A program made the position numbers and the translations under genes. A DNA stretch of 64,000 bases from Paenibacillus azoreducens (GTDB lineage: Bacteria; Bacillota; Bacilli; Paenibacillales; Paenibacillaceae): NCBI RefSeq assembly GCF_021654775.1, contig NZ_AP025343.1, forward strand, positions 5,671,501 to 5,735,500. Reading direction: 5' to 3'. The notes below the pieces were generated by a model, which saw only the letters and a list, made by a program, of their open reading frames with translations, made no database searches and had not been told where the DNA came from. Below, piece after piece: positions 25,408 through 34,051 of this stretch (positions are counted from its first letter, which is position 1; the number at the start of each line of letters is the position of its first letter).

Positions 25408-26394
25408 TTATTCGCGATCCACAAACAAAGCCGCTGCACCGATAATGCCCACATCGTCGCGCAATTCTGCCGGTTTAATGGTGCATGTCCCCCGGTAAGG
25501 CTCGAGAATCAGCTCTTCCGTCTTGCGGATCAGCGGCGCAAAGAAAGCATCTCCCGCACGGCTGACGCCCCCGCCGATCACGATGCAGTCCGGATTGAAG
25601 CTGTGAATGATATTCATGAGTCCAAGTCCTGTGTAATGGATGACGTGTTCCATCGTCTTCTGGGCAATCTCATCGCCTGCCCCGGCAGCCTCAAAGACAT
25701 GCTTGGCGCTGACGGCCGTTCCTTCCTTATCGGCAAGGGCCGTCATTAGCGACTGCGTTCCCGCCGCCGCGATCGCCTCGCGGGCCAGCCGCGCAATTGC
25801 CGTTCCCGATGAATACGTCTCCCAACAGCCATTCTGACCGCAGCCGCACTGGATGCCGTCCGGGTTGATTACCGTATGTCCCAGCTCGCCGGCAAAAGAT
25901 GACGCCCCCGTATAAAGACGGCCATCAAGCACCAGGCCAGAGCCGATGCCGGTACTAAGCGTCACATAAACCATGCTTTGCGAGCCGCGTCCGGCTCCGT
26001 ATACATATTCGCCCCAAGCGGCAGCATTGGCATCATTGATAAGCCGCACCGATATGCCAAGCCTTCTCTCCAATTCGGCTTGAAGCGAAATCCCGTCCCA
26101 ATCAGGCAAGTTAACCCCGTTTAGAATGACGCCGCTCCGGCTGTCCACCATCCCCGGCGATGCCACGCCTACGCCGGCAATCTCTTGGCGGCCGCGGACT
26201 TCCGTGATCGTGTCCACGATTGTCGCGATCACTTCCTCCGAGCTTTGCAAGCCTGCCGTCGCCTTTTGGCTGCGTTCCAGCAGACTGCCTGTCTGGTCAA
26301 GCATGCCCGTTGCTATTTTGGTTCCTCCCAGATCCACACCGATAACCGCTTTATTTTCTTTTTTCAACGTTGTATTCACCACAATAGTCATCAT
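25408..26394 (-). CDS. ROK family glucokinase-like sugar kinase
   Basis: A cytosolic sugar kinase of 328 residues with VIGVDLGGTKIATG, the catalytic Asp in LINDANAAAWGE, VTLSTGIGSG, GELGHTVI, zinc ligands in CGCGQNGCWE and the late VIGGGVS. No DNA-binding domain. The LNDANAAA and GEYVYGAGRG blocks fit glucokinases, but ROK specificity is hard to read. It begins 3 bases after the cutC stop, so translation is probably coupled. Being last in a peptide-uptake operon, its substrate may be an amino sugar released with peptides, an inference only. Confidence 0.87.
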   Translation of the reverse strand: MMTIVVNTTLKKENKAVIGVDLGGTKIATGMLDQTGSLLERSQKATAGLQSSEEVIATIVDTITEVRGRQEIAGVGVASPGMVDSRSGVILNGVNLPDWDGISLQAELERRLGISVRLINDANAAAWGEYVYGAGRGSQSMVYVTLSTGIGSGLVLDGRLYTGASSFAGELGHTVINPDGIQCGCGQNGCWETYSSGTAIARLAREAIAAAGTQSLMTALADKEGTAVSAKHVFEAAGAGDEIAQKTMEHVIHYTGLGLMNIIHSFNPDCIVIGGGVSRAGDAFFAPLIRKTEELILEPYRGTCTIKPAELRDDVGIIGAAALFVDRE

Positions 26395-26397
26395 TTT

Positions 26398-27108
26398 TTA
26401 TCTGTCATTCCCTAAAGAAAGGTTTTCATTTACGATTTGCTTCGCGGATTGAACCTTTGACGGATCCACAGGCTGCAAAGCATCTCCGTTCACTCGCAGC
26501 GCCGAACCGAAATGCACTTCCTTCACGCCGGTCGTATGGATAAACTCCCGCAGAACAGGGACGGTTAAGCCATACCCGGCAAGAATCGTGATCCCGGTAC
26601 CTTGGGACGCCTTCACCAGTTCTTTAATCTGCGGAGCAGACTTCGGCGCCGGCTGCGGCCCGCCGGAGGTCAGGATGCGGTTGATTTGCGGATAACCGGA
26701 AAGCACCTTCAGCGCGGATAATTGATCCTGTATTTCATCAAATGCCCGGTGGAAGGTTACGTTAAGCCCCTCCGTATCCTCAAGCAGCAGATCAAGCGCT
26801 GCAGTGTCCACCACACCGTGCGGCGTTAAAGCGCCGAGCACGATCCCTGCCGCACCGCATTCCTTAATAAATGCGATGTCCTCCCGCATCGTCCGCAGAT
26901 CATGCTCGTCATATACAAATGACCGGCTGTGCGGACGCACCATCACATGGACAGGAATATCCAGGCGGCTCACCGCTTCCCGAATCAGGCCGGGCCCCGG
27001 AGTCAAGCCGCCTTCGACAATGCCGGTGATGAGCTCGATCCGGTCGGCTCCCCCCTGCTCCGCCAATATCGCGTCCGTCAAATTCGTCGCTATAACCTCC
27101 AGCTTCAT
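26398..27108 (-). CDS. cutC: CutC family protein
   Basis: A cytosolic TIM-barrel protein of 236 residues. Although named for copper homeostasis in E. coli, the role is disputed and in Firmicutes it often sits with sugar genes. Marks: KLEVIATNLTDAILAEQGGA at the N-terminus, RIELITGIVEGGLTPG, VMVRPHSRSFVY, GIVLGALTPHG, VTFHRAFDE, ILTSGGP and EVHFGSALR. GGAGGGG precedes the ATG at 27108, which overlaps the pepA stop by 4 bases. No copper genes are nearby. Confidence 0.9.
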   Translation of the reverse strand: MKLEVIATNLTDAILAEQGGADRIELITGIVEGGLTPGPGLIREAVSRLDIPVHVMVRPHSRSFVYDEHDLRTMREDIAFIKECGAAGIVLGALTPHGVVDTAALDLLLEDTEGLNVTFHRAFDEIQDQLSALKVLSGYPQINRILTSGGPQPAPKSAPQIKELVKASQGTGITILAGYGLTVPVLREFIHTTGVKEVHFGSALRVNGDALQPVDPSKVQSAKQIVNENLSLGNDR

Positions 27109-28562
27109 GATTCCCCTCCTCTTTTGCTTGTTGCCGCTTGTTCGCATACAAAATCGGCGAGCAATCTGACGCCGTATCCTGTGGCGCCCGTCACCTTATA
27201 TCCGCGCGTTGATTGAACCTGGACCGTATTCGCCATATCAATATGGCACCACCGTGCCTTGGCGTCCACGAAACGGCGCAGGAAAAGCGCAGCCATATTC
27301 GCCCCGCCATACGGATTCGATGCCAGATTGGCCAGATCCGCATACGGGCTGCGCAAAAGCTCCTCGTCTTCATCAACAAGCGGCAATCTCCAGATCCGGT
27401 CGCCGTTTTGTTCGCCGATCCCCATGAAGCGAGCGGCATATTCGTCATCTCCCCAAATGCCGGCCACCTTTAGGCCCAGCGCGTGCCCGACGGCTCCGGT
27501 CAGGGTGGCCACATCAATCACTTGGCGGGCGCCGCTGCGGATCGCATGAAGGATGGCGTCGGCCAGAATCAATCTGCCTTCGGCATCCGTATTCACCACC
27601 TGCACCGTCAGGCCGTTCGGATAACGAACGACATCGGAAGGCAGAAACGCCCCGCCGTCCGGCACGTTATCCGCAATCGGAATAATGGCGCTGATCTTCG
27701 CCTTCGCTTCAAGCCGAGTCAGAAGATCCATTGCGCCGATTACGGCGGCCGCTCCGCCCATATCGAAACGCGCATCGCTTAAATCCCGGGCATCCTTCAG
27801 GTTCATGCCGCCCATATCAAAGGTGATGCCTTTGCCGATCAACGCCAAATGTTCCGCATTCGGATCACCTGTATAACTTATCTCGACCATCGCCGGCGGA
27901 TGTTTGCTGCCTGCGCCAACGGCCAAAAGGCCGTTCATCTGCCGCTGCTTCAGTTCCTCGCCTTCATACACGTTGATCTTCACATTCCGCCCGGCAAAAA
28001 TCTGCCGGATGCGCGCTACGAAAGCGCCGGGGTTCAAATCGCTGGCCGCTTCGTTGCACAGATCGCGGGCCAGCGACGTCGCGGCTGCCCGCATCCGTCC
28101 AAGCTCCACTGCTCCGGCATAATCCTGCTGCTCCGAGCTGATCTGCAGCCACTCAACCAGCGGCTGCTTCTTGGAGGACTTATATTTGTCGAAAACATAG
28201 GTGCCAAGCTCCCAGCCTTCAACCCATGCCGTTACCGCCTCTGCCGGCCAAACCCGGGAACCGAATACCTCTTCAAGACAGGCCGGATGAACGGCCGCCG
28301 TCTTTTTGCCAAGCTCCCGGATCGCCCGCCCGGCATTTCCTGCCGCTTCCCGCAAAATCTCCAAGTTAAACCGGGCGTGTGAACCAAGCCCGATGATCAA
28401 AATATCCTGTTCATCGGAACTTCGAGCATAAAACCAGAAATGCGCACAGCGCTCCTTCATTTTCGCGGAAAGCGGAAGTTCGGGCGAATAAACGCCGTCA
28501 CTAAATACCAGCTCGATGAGCACTTCCGCTTTCCGATCCGTTCCCGTTATGATTTCCATCAT
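27105..28562 (-). CDS. pepA: Leucyl aminopeptidase, M17 family
   Basis: A cytosolic two-metal aminopeptidase that trims N-terminal residues from peptides. It has 485 residues, typical length. The catalytic domain shows GKGITFDMGGMNLK (metal-binding Lys and Asp; most members have Ser where Met stands in FDMGG), ARFDMGGAAAV, the signature NTDAEGRLILADA and IDVATLTGAVGHALG. The N-terminal 150 residues are the variable M17 domain. It lies 39 bases after pepV and overlaps cutC by 4 bases, so peptides imported by Opp would meet PepV and PepA from one transcript. Confidence 0.92.
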   Translation of the reverse strand: MMEIITGTDRKAEVLIELVFSDGVYSPELPLSAKMKERCAHFWFYARSSDEQDILIIGLGSHARFNLEILREAAGNAGRAIRELGKKTAAVHPACLEEVFGSRVWPAEAVTAWVEGWELGTYVFDKYKSSKKQPLVEWLQISSEQQDYAGAVELGRMRAAATSLARDLCNEAASDLNPGAFVARIRQIFAGRNVKINVYEGEELKQRQMNGLLAVGAGSKHPPAMVEISYTGDPNAEHLALIGKGITFDMGGMNLKDARDLSDARFDMGGAAAVIGAMDLLTRLEAKAKISAIIPIADNVPDGGAFLPSDVVRYPNGLTVQVVNTDAEGRLILADAILHAIRSGARQVIDVATLTGAVGHALGLKVAGIWGDDEYAARFMGIGEQNGDRIWRLPLVDEDEELLRSPYADLANLASNPYGGANMAALFLRRFVDAKARWCHIDMANTVQVQSTRGYKVTGATGYGVRLLADFVCEQAATSKRGGES

Positions 28563-28601
28563 GCATGCATCCCTTTGCCAACAAATTTCTTCATGCTATC
28601 A

Positions 28602-30029
28602 TCACAGCTCCAGATTGCAGAGTTCGCTTACCGCTCTGGCATAGATGGCCGTAGAACGCAGCAGCAGCTCAATGTCCATATATTCATTCGGTTGATGCGC
28701 CGTGGACTCCATCCCCGGAAACAGCGGCCCGAAAGCAACCCCCATCGGGAAATGGGCCGCGTACGTGCCGCCTCCCGTAGACAACAGCTCTGCCTTTTCT
28801 CCGGTTTCCGCCAAATAGGTCTCCTGCAGCGCCCGGATCATCGGGTGGCTCTCCGGTACATAATGCGGCTTTTTCAAGCTTGGCGGCTCCATTTCCAAAC
28901 GATAAACAGCCAGCTTTTCCGAGATTTTCTTCAATATATCGTCGTAGTTTCCGCAAATGGGAAAGCGTAAATTGATATGAAAAAACGTCTCCCCTTGCGG
29001 CTCGTATTGCAGGATGCCGCTGTTAATCGTCAGCGGCCCGCTGATTTCATCTTCCATGTCAATGCCCATTGCGCGGCCGTACACGTCGTCATACAAAAGA
29101 GTATCAACAGTGTTCAAGTAATGCCCGGCCCCGCCGTCCCAAGAAAACTCCTTCATAAAATGGATAAGGGCAAGGCCCGCATTCATTCCCTTGTGAGGTT
29201 CCATGCCATGAGCGGCTTTCCCTGCCATGCGCAGCACGATCGTTTGATCTGCTTGCTCTGCGCTTCCCCGAAGCTTATTCCCGCTGCAATAAGCATGGTA
29301 AGCGTCCTCCAACGCTTTCAGCCGGTCCGGGACAGCGGCCACAACCGCTTCCGCCGCTTCCGGCACCATATTGGCGACCACGCCGGCGCGGAAGGACACC
29401 AGTTTGTACTCGCCTCGGATCTGCATTTCCCGCTCAGCATTTGGGAACATAATCCGGGTATTGATTTGCCCCTTCTCGGCGCCAATGATCGGAAACTCTG
29501 CATCGGGCGTAAAACCGCAGGCCGGCATCGGTTCCAGCTCCTTATACCGCTCCATGCACTGATGCGTCCGTTCTTCATCCGTGCCGAAGATTAGCCGAAT
29601 CCGGTGCTTCAGCGGCAGTCCCAGCTCCTTGACGATTTTCAGCGCATAAAAGGAAGACATGGCCGGGCCTTTATCGTCGATAGCGCCGCGCGCATAAATC
29701 TTGCCATCGCGAATCGACGGTTCAAAAGGAGGCGTAACCCATTCGCCGGACACAGGCACCACATCCAAGTGGCTCAATACCGCGATATAATGTTCGGCCT
29801 CCTCCGGGCCGTATTCGGCATAACCGACCAAACCGTCGTGGTTCGTGACGCGGAAACCTTCCGCTGCGCATAAATCCAGCATATAGCGGAGAGCATCAGC
29901 AACCCCTTTGCCCATCGGCTGTCCGGGTCCGGCCGTCTCCGGATCATAAACGCTTGGAATCGCGAGCAGCCCTTTCAGATCATGCAGCATGGCGTCTTTA
30001 CGGCTTTGCGCCTGTTCATACCAATTCAT
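28602..30029 (-). CDS. pepV: Dipeptidase PepV, M20 family
   Basis: A zinc dipeptidase cleaving dipeptides in the cytosol. The 475-residue protein shows IAVLSHLDVVPV (metal His and catalytic Asp), YARGAIDDKGP (bridging Asp), FGTDEERTHQCMERY (catalytic Glu-Glu region), a lid domain and a C-terminal GGGTYAAHFP. The start at 30029 is chosen because GGAG lies 9 bases before it and MNWYEQAQSRKD aligns with the family N-terminus. It overlaps the oppF end by 14 bases in another frame, indicating tight coupling with the transporter. Confidence 0.93.
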   Translation of the reverse strand: MNWYEQAQSRKDAMLHDLKGLLAIPSVYDPETAGPGQPMGKGVADALRYMLDLCAAEGFRVTNHDGLVGYAEYGPEEAEHYIAVLSHLDVVPVSGEWVTPPFEPSIRDGKIYARGAIDDKGPAMSSFYALKIVKELGLPLKHRIRLIFGTDEERTHQCMERYKELEPMPACGFTPDAEFPIIGAEKGQINTRIMFPNAEREMQIRGEYKLVSFRAGVVANMVPEAAEAVVAAVPDRLKALEDAYHAYCSGNKLRGSAEQADQTIVLRMAGKAAHGMEPHKGMNAGLALIHFMKEFSWDGGAGHYLNTVDTLLYDDVYGRAMGIDMEDEISGPLTINSGILQYEPQGETFFHINLRFPICGNYDDILKKISEKLAVYRLEMEPPSLKKPHYVPESHPMIRALQETYLAETGEKAELLSTGGGTYAAHFPMGVAFGPLFPGMESTAHQPNEYMDIELLLRSTAIYARAVSELCNLEL

Positions 30030-31053
30030 GGGCTTCAACTCCTTGCTGCTTTCCGTTTTGGACTGATTTAGCGTCCTTGCCGCCTTCATACAGATGGCAG
30101 GCTACAAAATGTCCCTTCTCCGCTTCCTGCCACTTTGGCGCCTGCGAGGCGCATACTTCCATGGCAAACGGGCAGCGGGTCCGGAAACGGCAGCCGCTCG
30201 GCGGATTGATCGGGCTTGGCAAATCACCCTGAAGCACCATCCGTTCCCGCGTTCGTTCCAGCTTCGGATCCGGCAGCGGAATGGCCGACAGCAGCGTTTT
30301 CGTATAAGGATGCAGCGGATTATCGAACAGCTTGTCGCTTTCGCAAAGCTCGACCATTCCGCCCAGATACATGACGCCGATCCGGTCGCTGATATGCTTA
30401 ACCATGGACAAGTCATGCGCGATGAAAAGATAGGTCAACCCGCGCTCGTGCTGGAGTTTTTTCAGCAAATTGACGACCTGGGCCTGAATGGACACATCAA
30501 GCGCCGAGATCGGTTCATCGGCGATAATGAAGCTCGGATTGACCGCAAGCGCTCTGGCGATCCCGATGCGCTGCCGCTGCCCGCCCGAAAATTCATGCGG
30601 AAAACGATCGGCATGGCTGCGGTTCAGCCCGACGGTATCCAGCAGGGTATGCACCATCTCCAGGCGTTCCTTGCGGTTTTTGGCCAGTCCGTGGGCATCA
30701 ATGCCTTCCGCAATAATATCGGTGACGGTCATCCGCTGATTCAGCGAAGCGTACGGATCCTGGAAAATCATCTGGATATCCCGCCGCAGCTGCTTCATTT
30801 CGGATTTCGACTTATGTCCGTGAATAGAGCTTCCTTTAAACATTGCCGTTCCTGCTGTCGCATCATAAAGCCGGATCAGCGTACGGCCCAGCGTAGATTT
30901 GCCACAACCGGACTCGCCTACCAGCCCGAAGGTCTCCCCCTCGTAAATCTCGAAGCTGACATCATCGACGGCCTTAAGAATCTGTCCTTTTCCGACATCG
31001 AAATAACGCTTCAATTGGCTGACTTCCACCAGCGGTTTCTTCTTCGTATCCAT
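30016..31053 (-). CDS. oppF: Oligopeptide ABC transporter ATP-binding protein OppF
   Basis: One of two ATPases driving peptide import. It has 345 residues. Walker A is GESGCGKST, the Q-loop is FQDPYASLN, the signature is FSGGQRQR, Walker B is FIIADEPISALD and the switch His lies in IAHDLS. The C-terminal oligopeptide-transporter extension has CRFRTRCPFAMEVC, the Cys-rich iron-sulfur-like motif of this subfamily. AGGAGG stands 9 bases upstream. The ATG shares one base with the oppD stop. Confidence 0.94.
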   Translation of the reverse strand: MDTKKKPLVEVSQLKRYFDVGKGQILKAVDDVSFEIYEGETFGLVGESGCGKSTLGRTLIRLYDATAGTAMFKGSSIHGHKSKSEMKQLRRDIQMIFQDPYASLNQRMTVTDIIAEGIDAHGLAKNRKERLEMVHTLLDTVGLNRSHADRFPHEFSGGQRQRIGIARALAVNPSFIIADEPISALDVSIQAQVVNLLKKLQHERGLTYLFIAHDLSMVKHISDRIGVMYLGGMVELCESDKLFDNPLHPYTKTLLSAIPLPDPKLERTRERMVLQGDLPSPINPPSGCRFRTRCPFAMEVCASQAPKWQEAEKGHFVACHLYEGGKDAKSVQNGKQQGVEAHELV

Positions 31054-32063
31054 TACCGTTCACCTCCTGCCGCAAGCGGACGTTCCACCTTGGGCGCTCT
31101 TGGGTCCTGAAGCCAGCAAGCGGCCCGGTGGGTATCCGTATGTTCCGTATATGACGGCAATTGTTCATAACATACTTCCATCGCGTAAGGGCAACGCGCC
31201 GCAAACGGACAACCCTTCGGCGGATCGCTCAAGTCCGGGGGCGTGCCCGGAATCGCCAGCAGTTCATCGGTATGTTCATGCAGCTTCGGCATGGAGGCAA
31301 GCAATCCCCATGTATACGGATGCCGCGATTCATAAAAGATTTCGTCAACCGTACCGGTCTCCACGATTTTGCCCGCATACATCACCGCAACGCGTGAAGC
31401 CATATTGGCCACAACCCCGAGATCATGCGTAATTAAAACGATGGAGGTTCCGAGCTCCTCCTGCAGACGTTTCATCAGTTCCAGAATTTGCGCCTGGATC
31501 GTCACGTCGAGCGCGGTTGTCGGCTCGTCCGCGATAATCACTTTGGGTTCTCCCGCCAGCGCAATCGCAATGACGACGCGCTGCCGCATTCCGCCCGAAA
31601 GCTGGTGCGGGTACTGCTTCAGCCGTTTTTCAGGATTCGGAATGCCGACCTGGTTCAGCAGCTCCACCGCTCTTTTGGCGGATTCTTCCCTGCCCATATT
31701 TCGATGCTTGCGCAGCACCTCGATAATCTGTTTGCCGATCGTCATGGTCGGATTGAGCGAGGTCATCGGGTCCTGAAAAATCATGGCGATTTCTTTGCCG
31801 CGGATATTTTGCATCTTTTTCTCGGAGAGCGTAACCAGATCTTCGCCTTCAAAACGGATGGAGCCGTTTTTGATTTTTGCGGTCTTGGCCAGCAGTCTCA
31901 TAATGCTTTTCGAAGTGACCGATTTACCGGAACCCGATTCGCCTACGATCGCCAGCGTCTCTCCTTTGCCGAGGGAAAAGCTGACGTCACGCACCGCCTG
32001 AACCTCGCCGGCATATGTGTAAAAGCTTACCTGCAAATCTTGAACTTCCAGCAAACTGTTCAT
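31053..32063 (-). CDS. oppD: Oligopeptide ABC transporter ATP-binding protein OppD
   Basis: Partner ATPase of OppF, 336 residues. Walker A GESGSGKSV, Q-loop FQDPMTSLNP, signature LSGGMRQR, Walker B VIIADEPTTALD, His in ITHDLG, and a C-terminal extension with CPFAARCPYAMEVC. Of two ATGs, the one at 32063 is preferred, since AGGAGGGG ends directly before the first (32069) and leaves correct spacing only for the second. It lies 12 bases after oppC. Confidence 0.94.
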   Translation of the reverse strand: MNSLLEVQDLQVSFYTYAGEVQAVRDVSFSLGKGETLAIVGESGSGKSVTSKSIMRLLAKTAKIKNGSIRFEGEDLVTLSEKKMQNIRGKEIAMIFQDPMTSLNPTMTIGKQIIEVLRKHRNMGREESAKRAVELLNQVGIPNPEKRLKQYPHQLSGGMRQRVVIAIALAGEPKVIIADEPTTALDVTIQAQILELMKRLQEELGTSIVLITHDLGVVANMASRVAVMYAGKIVETGTVDEIFYESRHPYTWGLLASMPKLHEHTDELLAIPGTPPDLSDPPKGCPFAARCPYAMEVCYEQLPSYTEHTDTHRAACWLQDPRAPKVERPLAAGGER

Positions 32064-32075
32064 CGTCATCCCCTC

Positions 32076-33002
32076 CTATTTCCGCATTCTCGGATCCAAT
32101 GCATCCCGTAATCCGTCGCCCAAAATGTTGAATGTCACCATAATGAGGACAATGACGATGGAAGGATACAGCAGCAAGTAAGGCTGAGTATTCAGTGCCG
32201 CAAAGCCGTCATTGATGAGCACACCCAGAGACGACATTGGAGACTGCAGCCCCAGTCCGATAAAACTCAAAAATGCTTCCGTAAAAATGGCCGACGGAAT
32301 CGTAAACATCGTATTAATGACAATAATGCCGATCGTATTCGGAATCAAATGCTTCCCAATAATGCGCGTACCCGATGTGCCCAGCGTACGGGCAGCAAGC
32401 ACAAACTCCTGGGATTTCAGCTTCATGATATGGGCCCGCACCAGGCGCGCCATATTCACCCAGCCCGTGATGGACATGGCGACCATAATCGTAATGATTC
32501 CGGGCTTCATAACCATCATGAGCAAGATGATAATGATCAAGCTCGGAATGCCGGTCAGAATTTCGATGACGCGCTGCATCACGTTGTCTGTTCGGCCCCC
32601 CATCAGCGCGGACACCGCGCCGTAGGCTACGCCGATCACCAGGTCCAGCGTCGCGGCAAGCACCGCGATGAGCAGGGAGATTCGCGTCCCCTGCCAGATC
32701 CGGGCCCATTGGTCACGGCCGAATTTATCGGTTCCAAACCAATGTTCAGCGCTTGGCTTCTGGTATACGGCGCCGTAATCGGTATCGTAATAATTGTGAT
32801 GGCCGATCCATGGCCCGATTATGGCAAGCAGCAGCATGGCTATCAGAATAAAAAGACTGACGATCGCGGCCTTATTTTGTTTCAGTCGTCTCCAGCTGTC
32901 CTGCAGTCCCGACTGCGATTTCCGGGAGATTTTCTCCTTCTCTTCAGGCCGGGCTGCAGCCGGCCGAAATAATGAGTCCATATTTGATGTGTCCTGCGGC
33001 AT
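32076..33002 (-). CDS. oppC: Oligopeptide ABC transporter permease OppC
   Basis: Membrane subunit of 308 residues, with an N-terminal charged segment, one early membrane helix (FILIAMLLLAIIGPWIG), the periplasmic-type stretch HWFGTDKFGRDQWARI typical of OppC, and five further helices. The ATPase-contact EAA loop reads AARTLGTSGTRIIGKHLIPN. The ATG at 33002 lies after GAAAGGGG; 15 codons in a longer reading overlap oppB and are unlikely. It starts 4 bases after the oppB stop. Confidence 0.93.
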   Translation of the reverse strand: MPQDTSNMDSLFRPAAARPEEKEKISRKSQSGLQDSWRRLKQNKAAIVSLFILIAMLLLAIIGPWIGHHNYYDTDYGAVYQKPSAEHWFGTDKFGRDQWARIWQGTRISLLIAVLAATLDLVIGVAYGAVSALMGGRTDNVMQRVIEILTGIPSLIIIILLMMVMKPGIITIMVAMSITGWVNMARLVRAHIMKLKSQEFVLAARTLGTSGTRIIGKHLIPNTIGIIVINTMFTIPSAIFTEAFLSFIGLGLQSPMSSLGVLINDGFAALNTQPYLLLYPSIVIVLIMVTFNILGDGLRDALDPRMRK

Positions 33003-33006
33003 AAGC

Positions 33007-33942
33007 TTACCCCTTTCCTGAAGCCAGACGGATCCGCGGATCAACAAGGCCGTATAACAAATCTACAATAAGCATGACAAAAACATAGAAAGCACTGTAA
33101 AACAGCGTGATCCCCATAATGGTCGAGTAATCATTCATCTTGATGGAGTCAACGAATAGACTGCCGATACCGGGAATGCCGAAAATATTTTCGATGACCA
33201 GCGAACCAGTCAGCAGATTCACGACAATCGGTCCCAAAATGGTGATAACGGAAATCAGCGAGTTGCGAATTACGTGCTGGAACATAATCCGAATCGTTCC
33301 AAGCCCTTTCGCTTTGGCTGTCGTAATATAATCCTGCTCCAGCACTTCCAGCATCTCCGTACGGACAAAACGCGCGATCAGGGCGATAACGCCAACGCAT
33401 AATGCAATCGAAGGCAGAATCGAGCTCGGGTAACTTTCCCAGAAAGCCACCGGCAGAAGCCCCCATTTGAGACCGACAAAATACTGCAGCAGCGCGGCCA
33501 ATACAAAGTTCGGAATCGAAACGCCAAGCACCGCGATAATCATCGTCGCATAATCCCAGGCGGTGTTGTGGCGGTAAGCGGCTACAATACCGAGAATGAG
33601 GCCGATGGCCAGTCCGAGCAGCACGGCTTGAAGACCGATGAGCGCCGAAGGAAACAAGCGGCTCGAAATAATGTCCTTAACCTTTTGTCCCGTATAGAAA
33701 AACGACGTACCCAAATCGCCTTTGACCACATTTTTCAAATAATTCACATATTGCGTGAAAACAGGTTTGTCCAGGCCATAGCTTGCATAAATCATCTGCT
33801 TTTGCTCTGGAGGGAGCTGGGCCAGTTTCTCTTCATCAAACGGCGTGCCAGGCAGTGCCTTCATCAGAAAAAAGGTTACGGTTGAAATAATAAACAACGT
33901 GATGATCAAATAAATGATCCGAAAACCGATATAACGTTTCAA
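33007..33942 (-). CDS. oppB: Oligopeptide ABC transporter permease OppB
   Basis: Membrane subunit of 311 residues, six helices. Typical OppB features are an N-terminal helix YIGFRIIYLIITLFII, the LPGTPFD segment, and the EAA loop with TTAKAKGLGTIRIMFQHVIR. The start is a TTG at 33942 with GGGAGG 7 bases upstream; this gives MKRYIGFR, the usual family beginning, whereas the longer ATG reading includes the ribosome site itself. Confidence 0.93.
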   Translation of the reverse strand: MKRYIGFRIIYLIITLFIISTVTFFLMKALPGTPFDEEKLAQLPPEQKQMIYASYGLDKPVFTQYVNYLKNVVKGDLGTSFFYTGQKVKDIISSRLFPSALIGLQAVLLGLAIGLILGIVAAYRHNTAWDYATMIIAVLGVSIPNFVLAALLQYFVGLKWGLLPVAFWESYPSSILPSIALCVGVIALIARFVRTEMLEVLEQDYITTAKAKGLGTIRIMFQHVIRNSLISVITILGPIVVNLLTGSLVIENIFGIPGIGSLFVDSIKMNDYSTIMGITLFYSAFYVFVMLIVDLLYGLVDPRIRLASGKG

Positions 33943-34004
33943 TGTTGCACCTCCCGAAAACATGGGGATTCGTTCAAAAGATCAATCAAAGGCGGGAAAG
34001 GAAA

Positions 34005-34025
34005 GAGAGAAGCAGCGCTTCTCTC
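34005..34025 (-). other. Hairpin between oppA and oppB
   Basis: GAGAGAAGC and GCTTCTCTC pair across a three-base loop in the 109-base space. Such hairpins often protect the 3' end of the binding-protein message and lower expression of the permease genes. Confidence 0.6.
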
Positions 34026-34051
34026 CTCTCCCGGAAAACCAGAAACCTGCG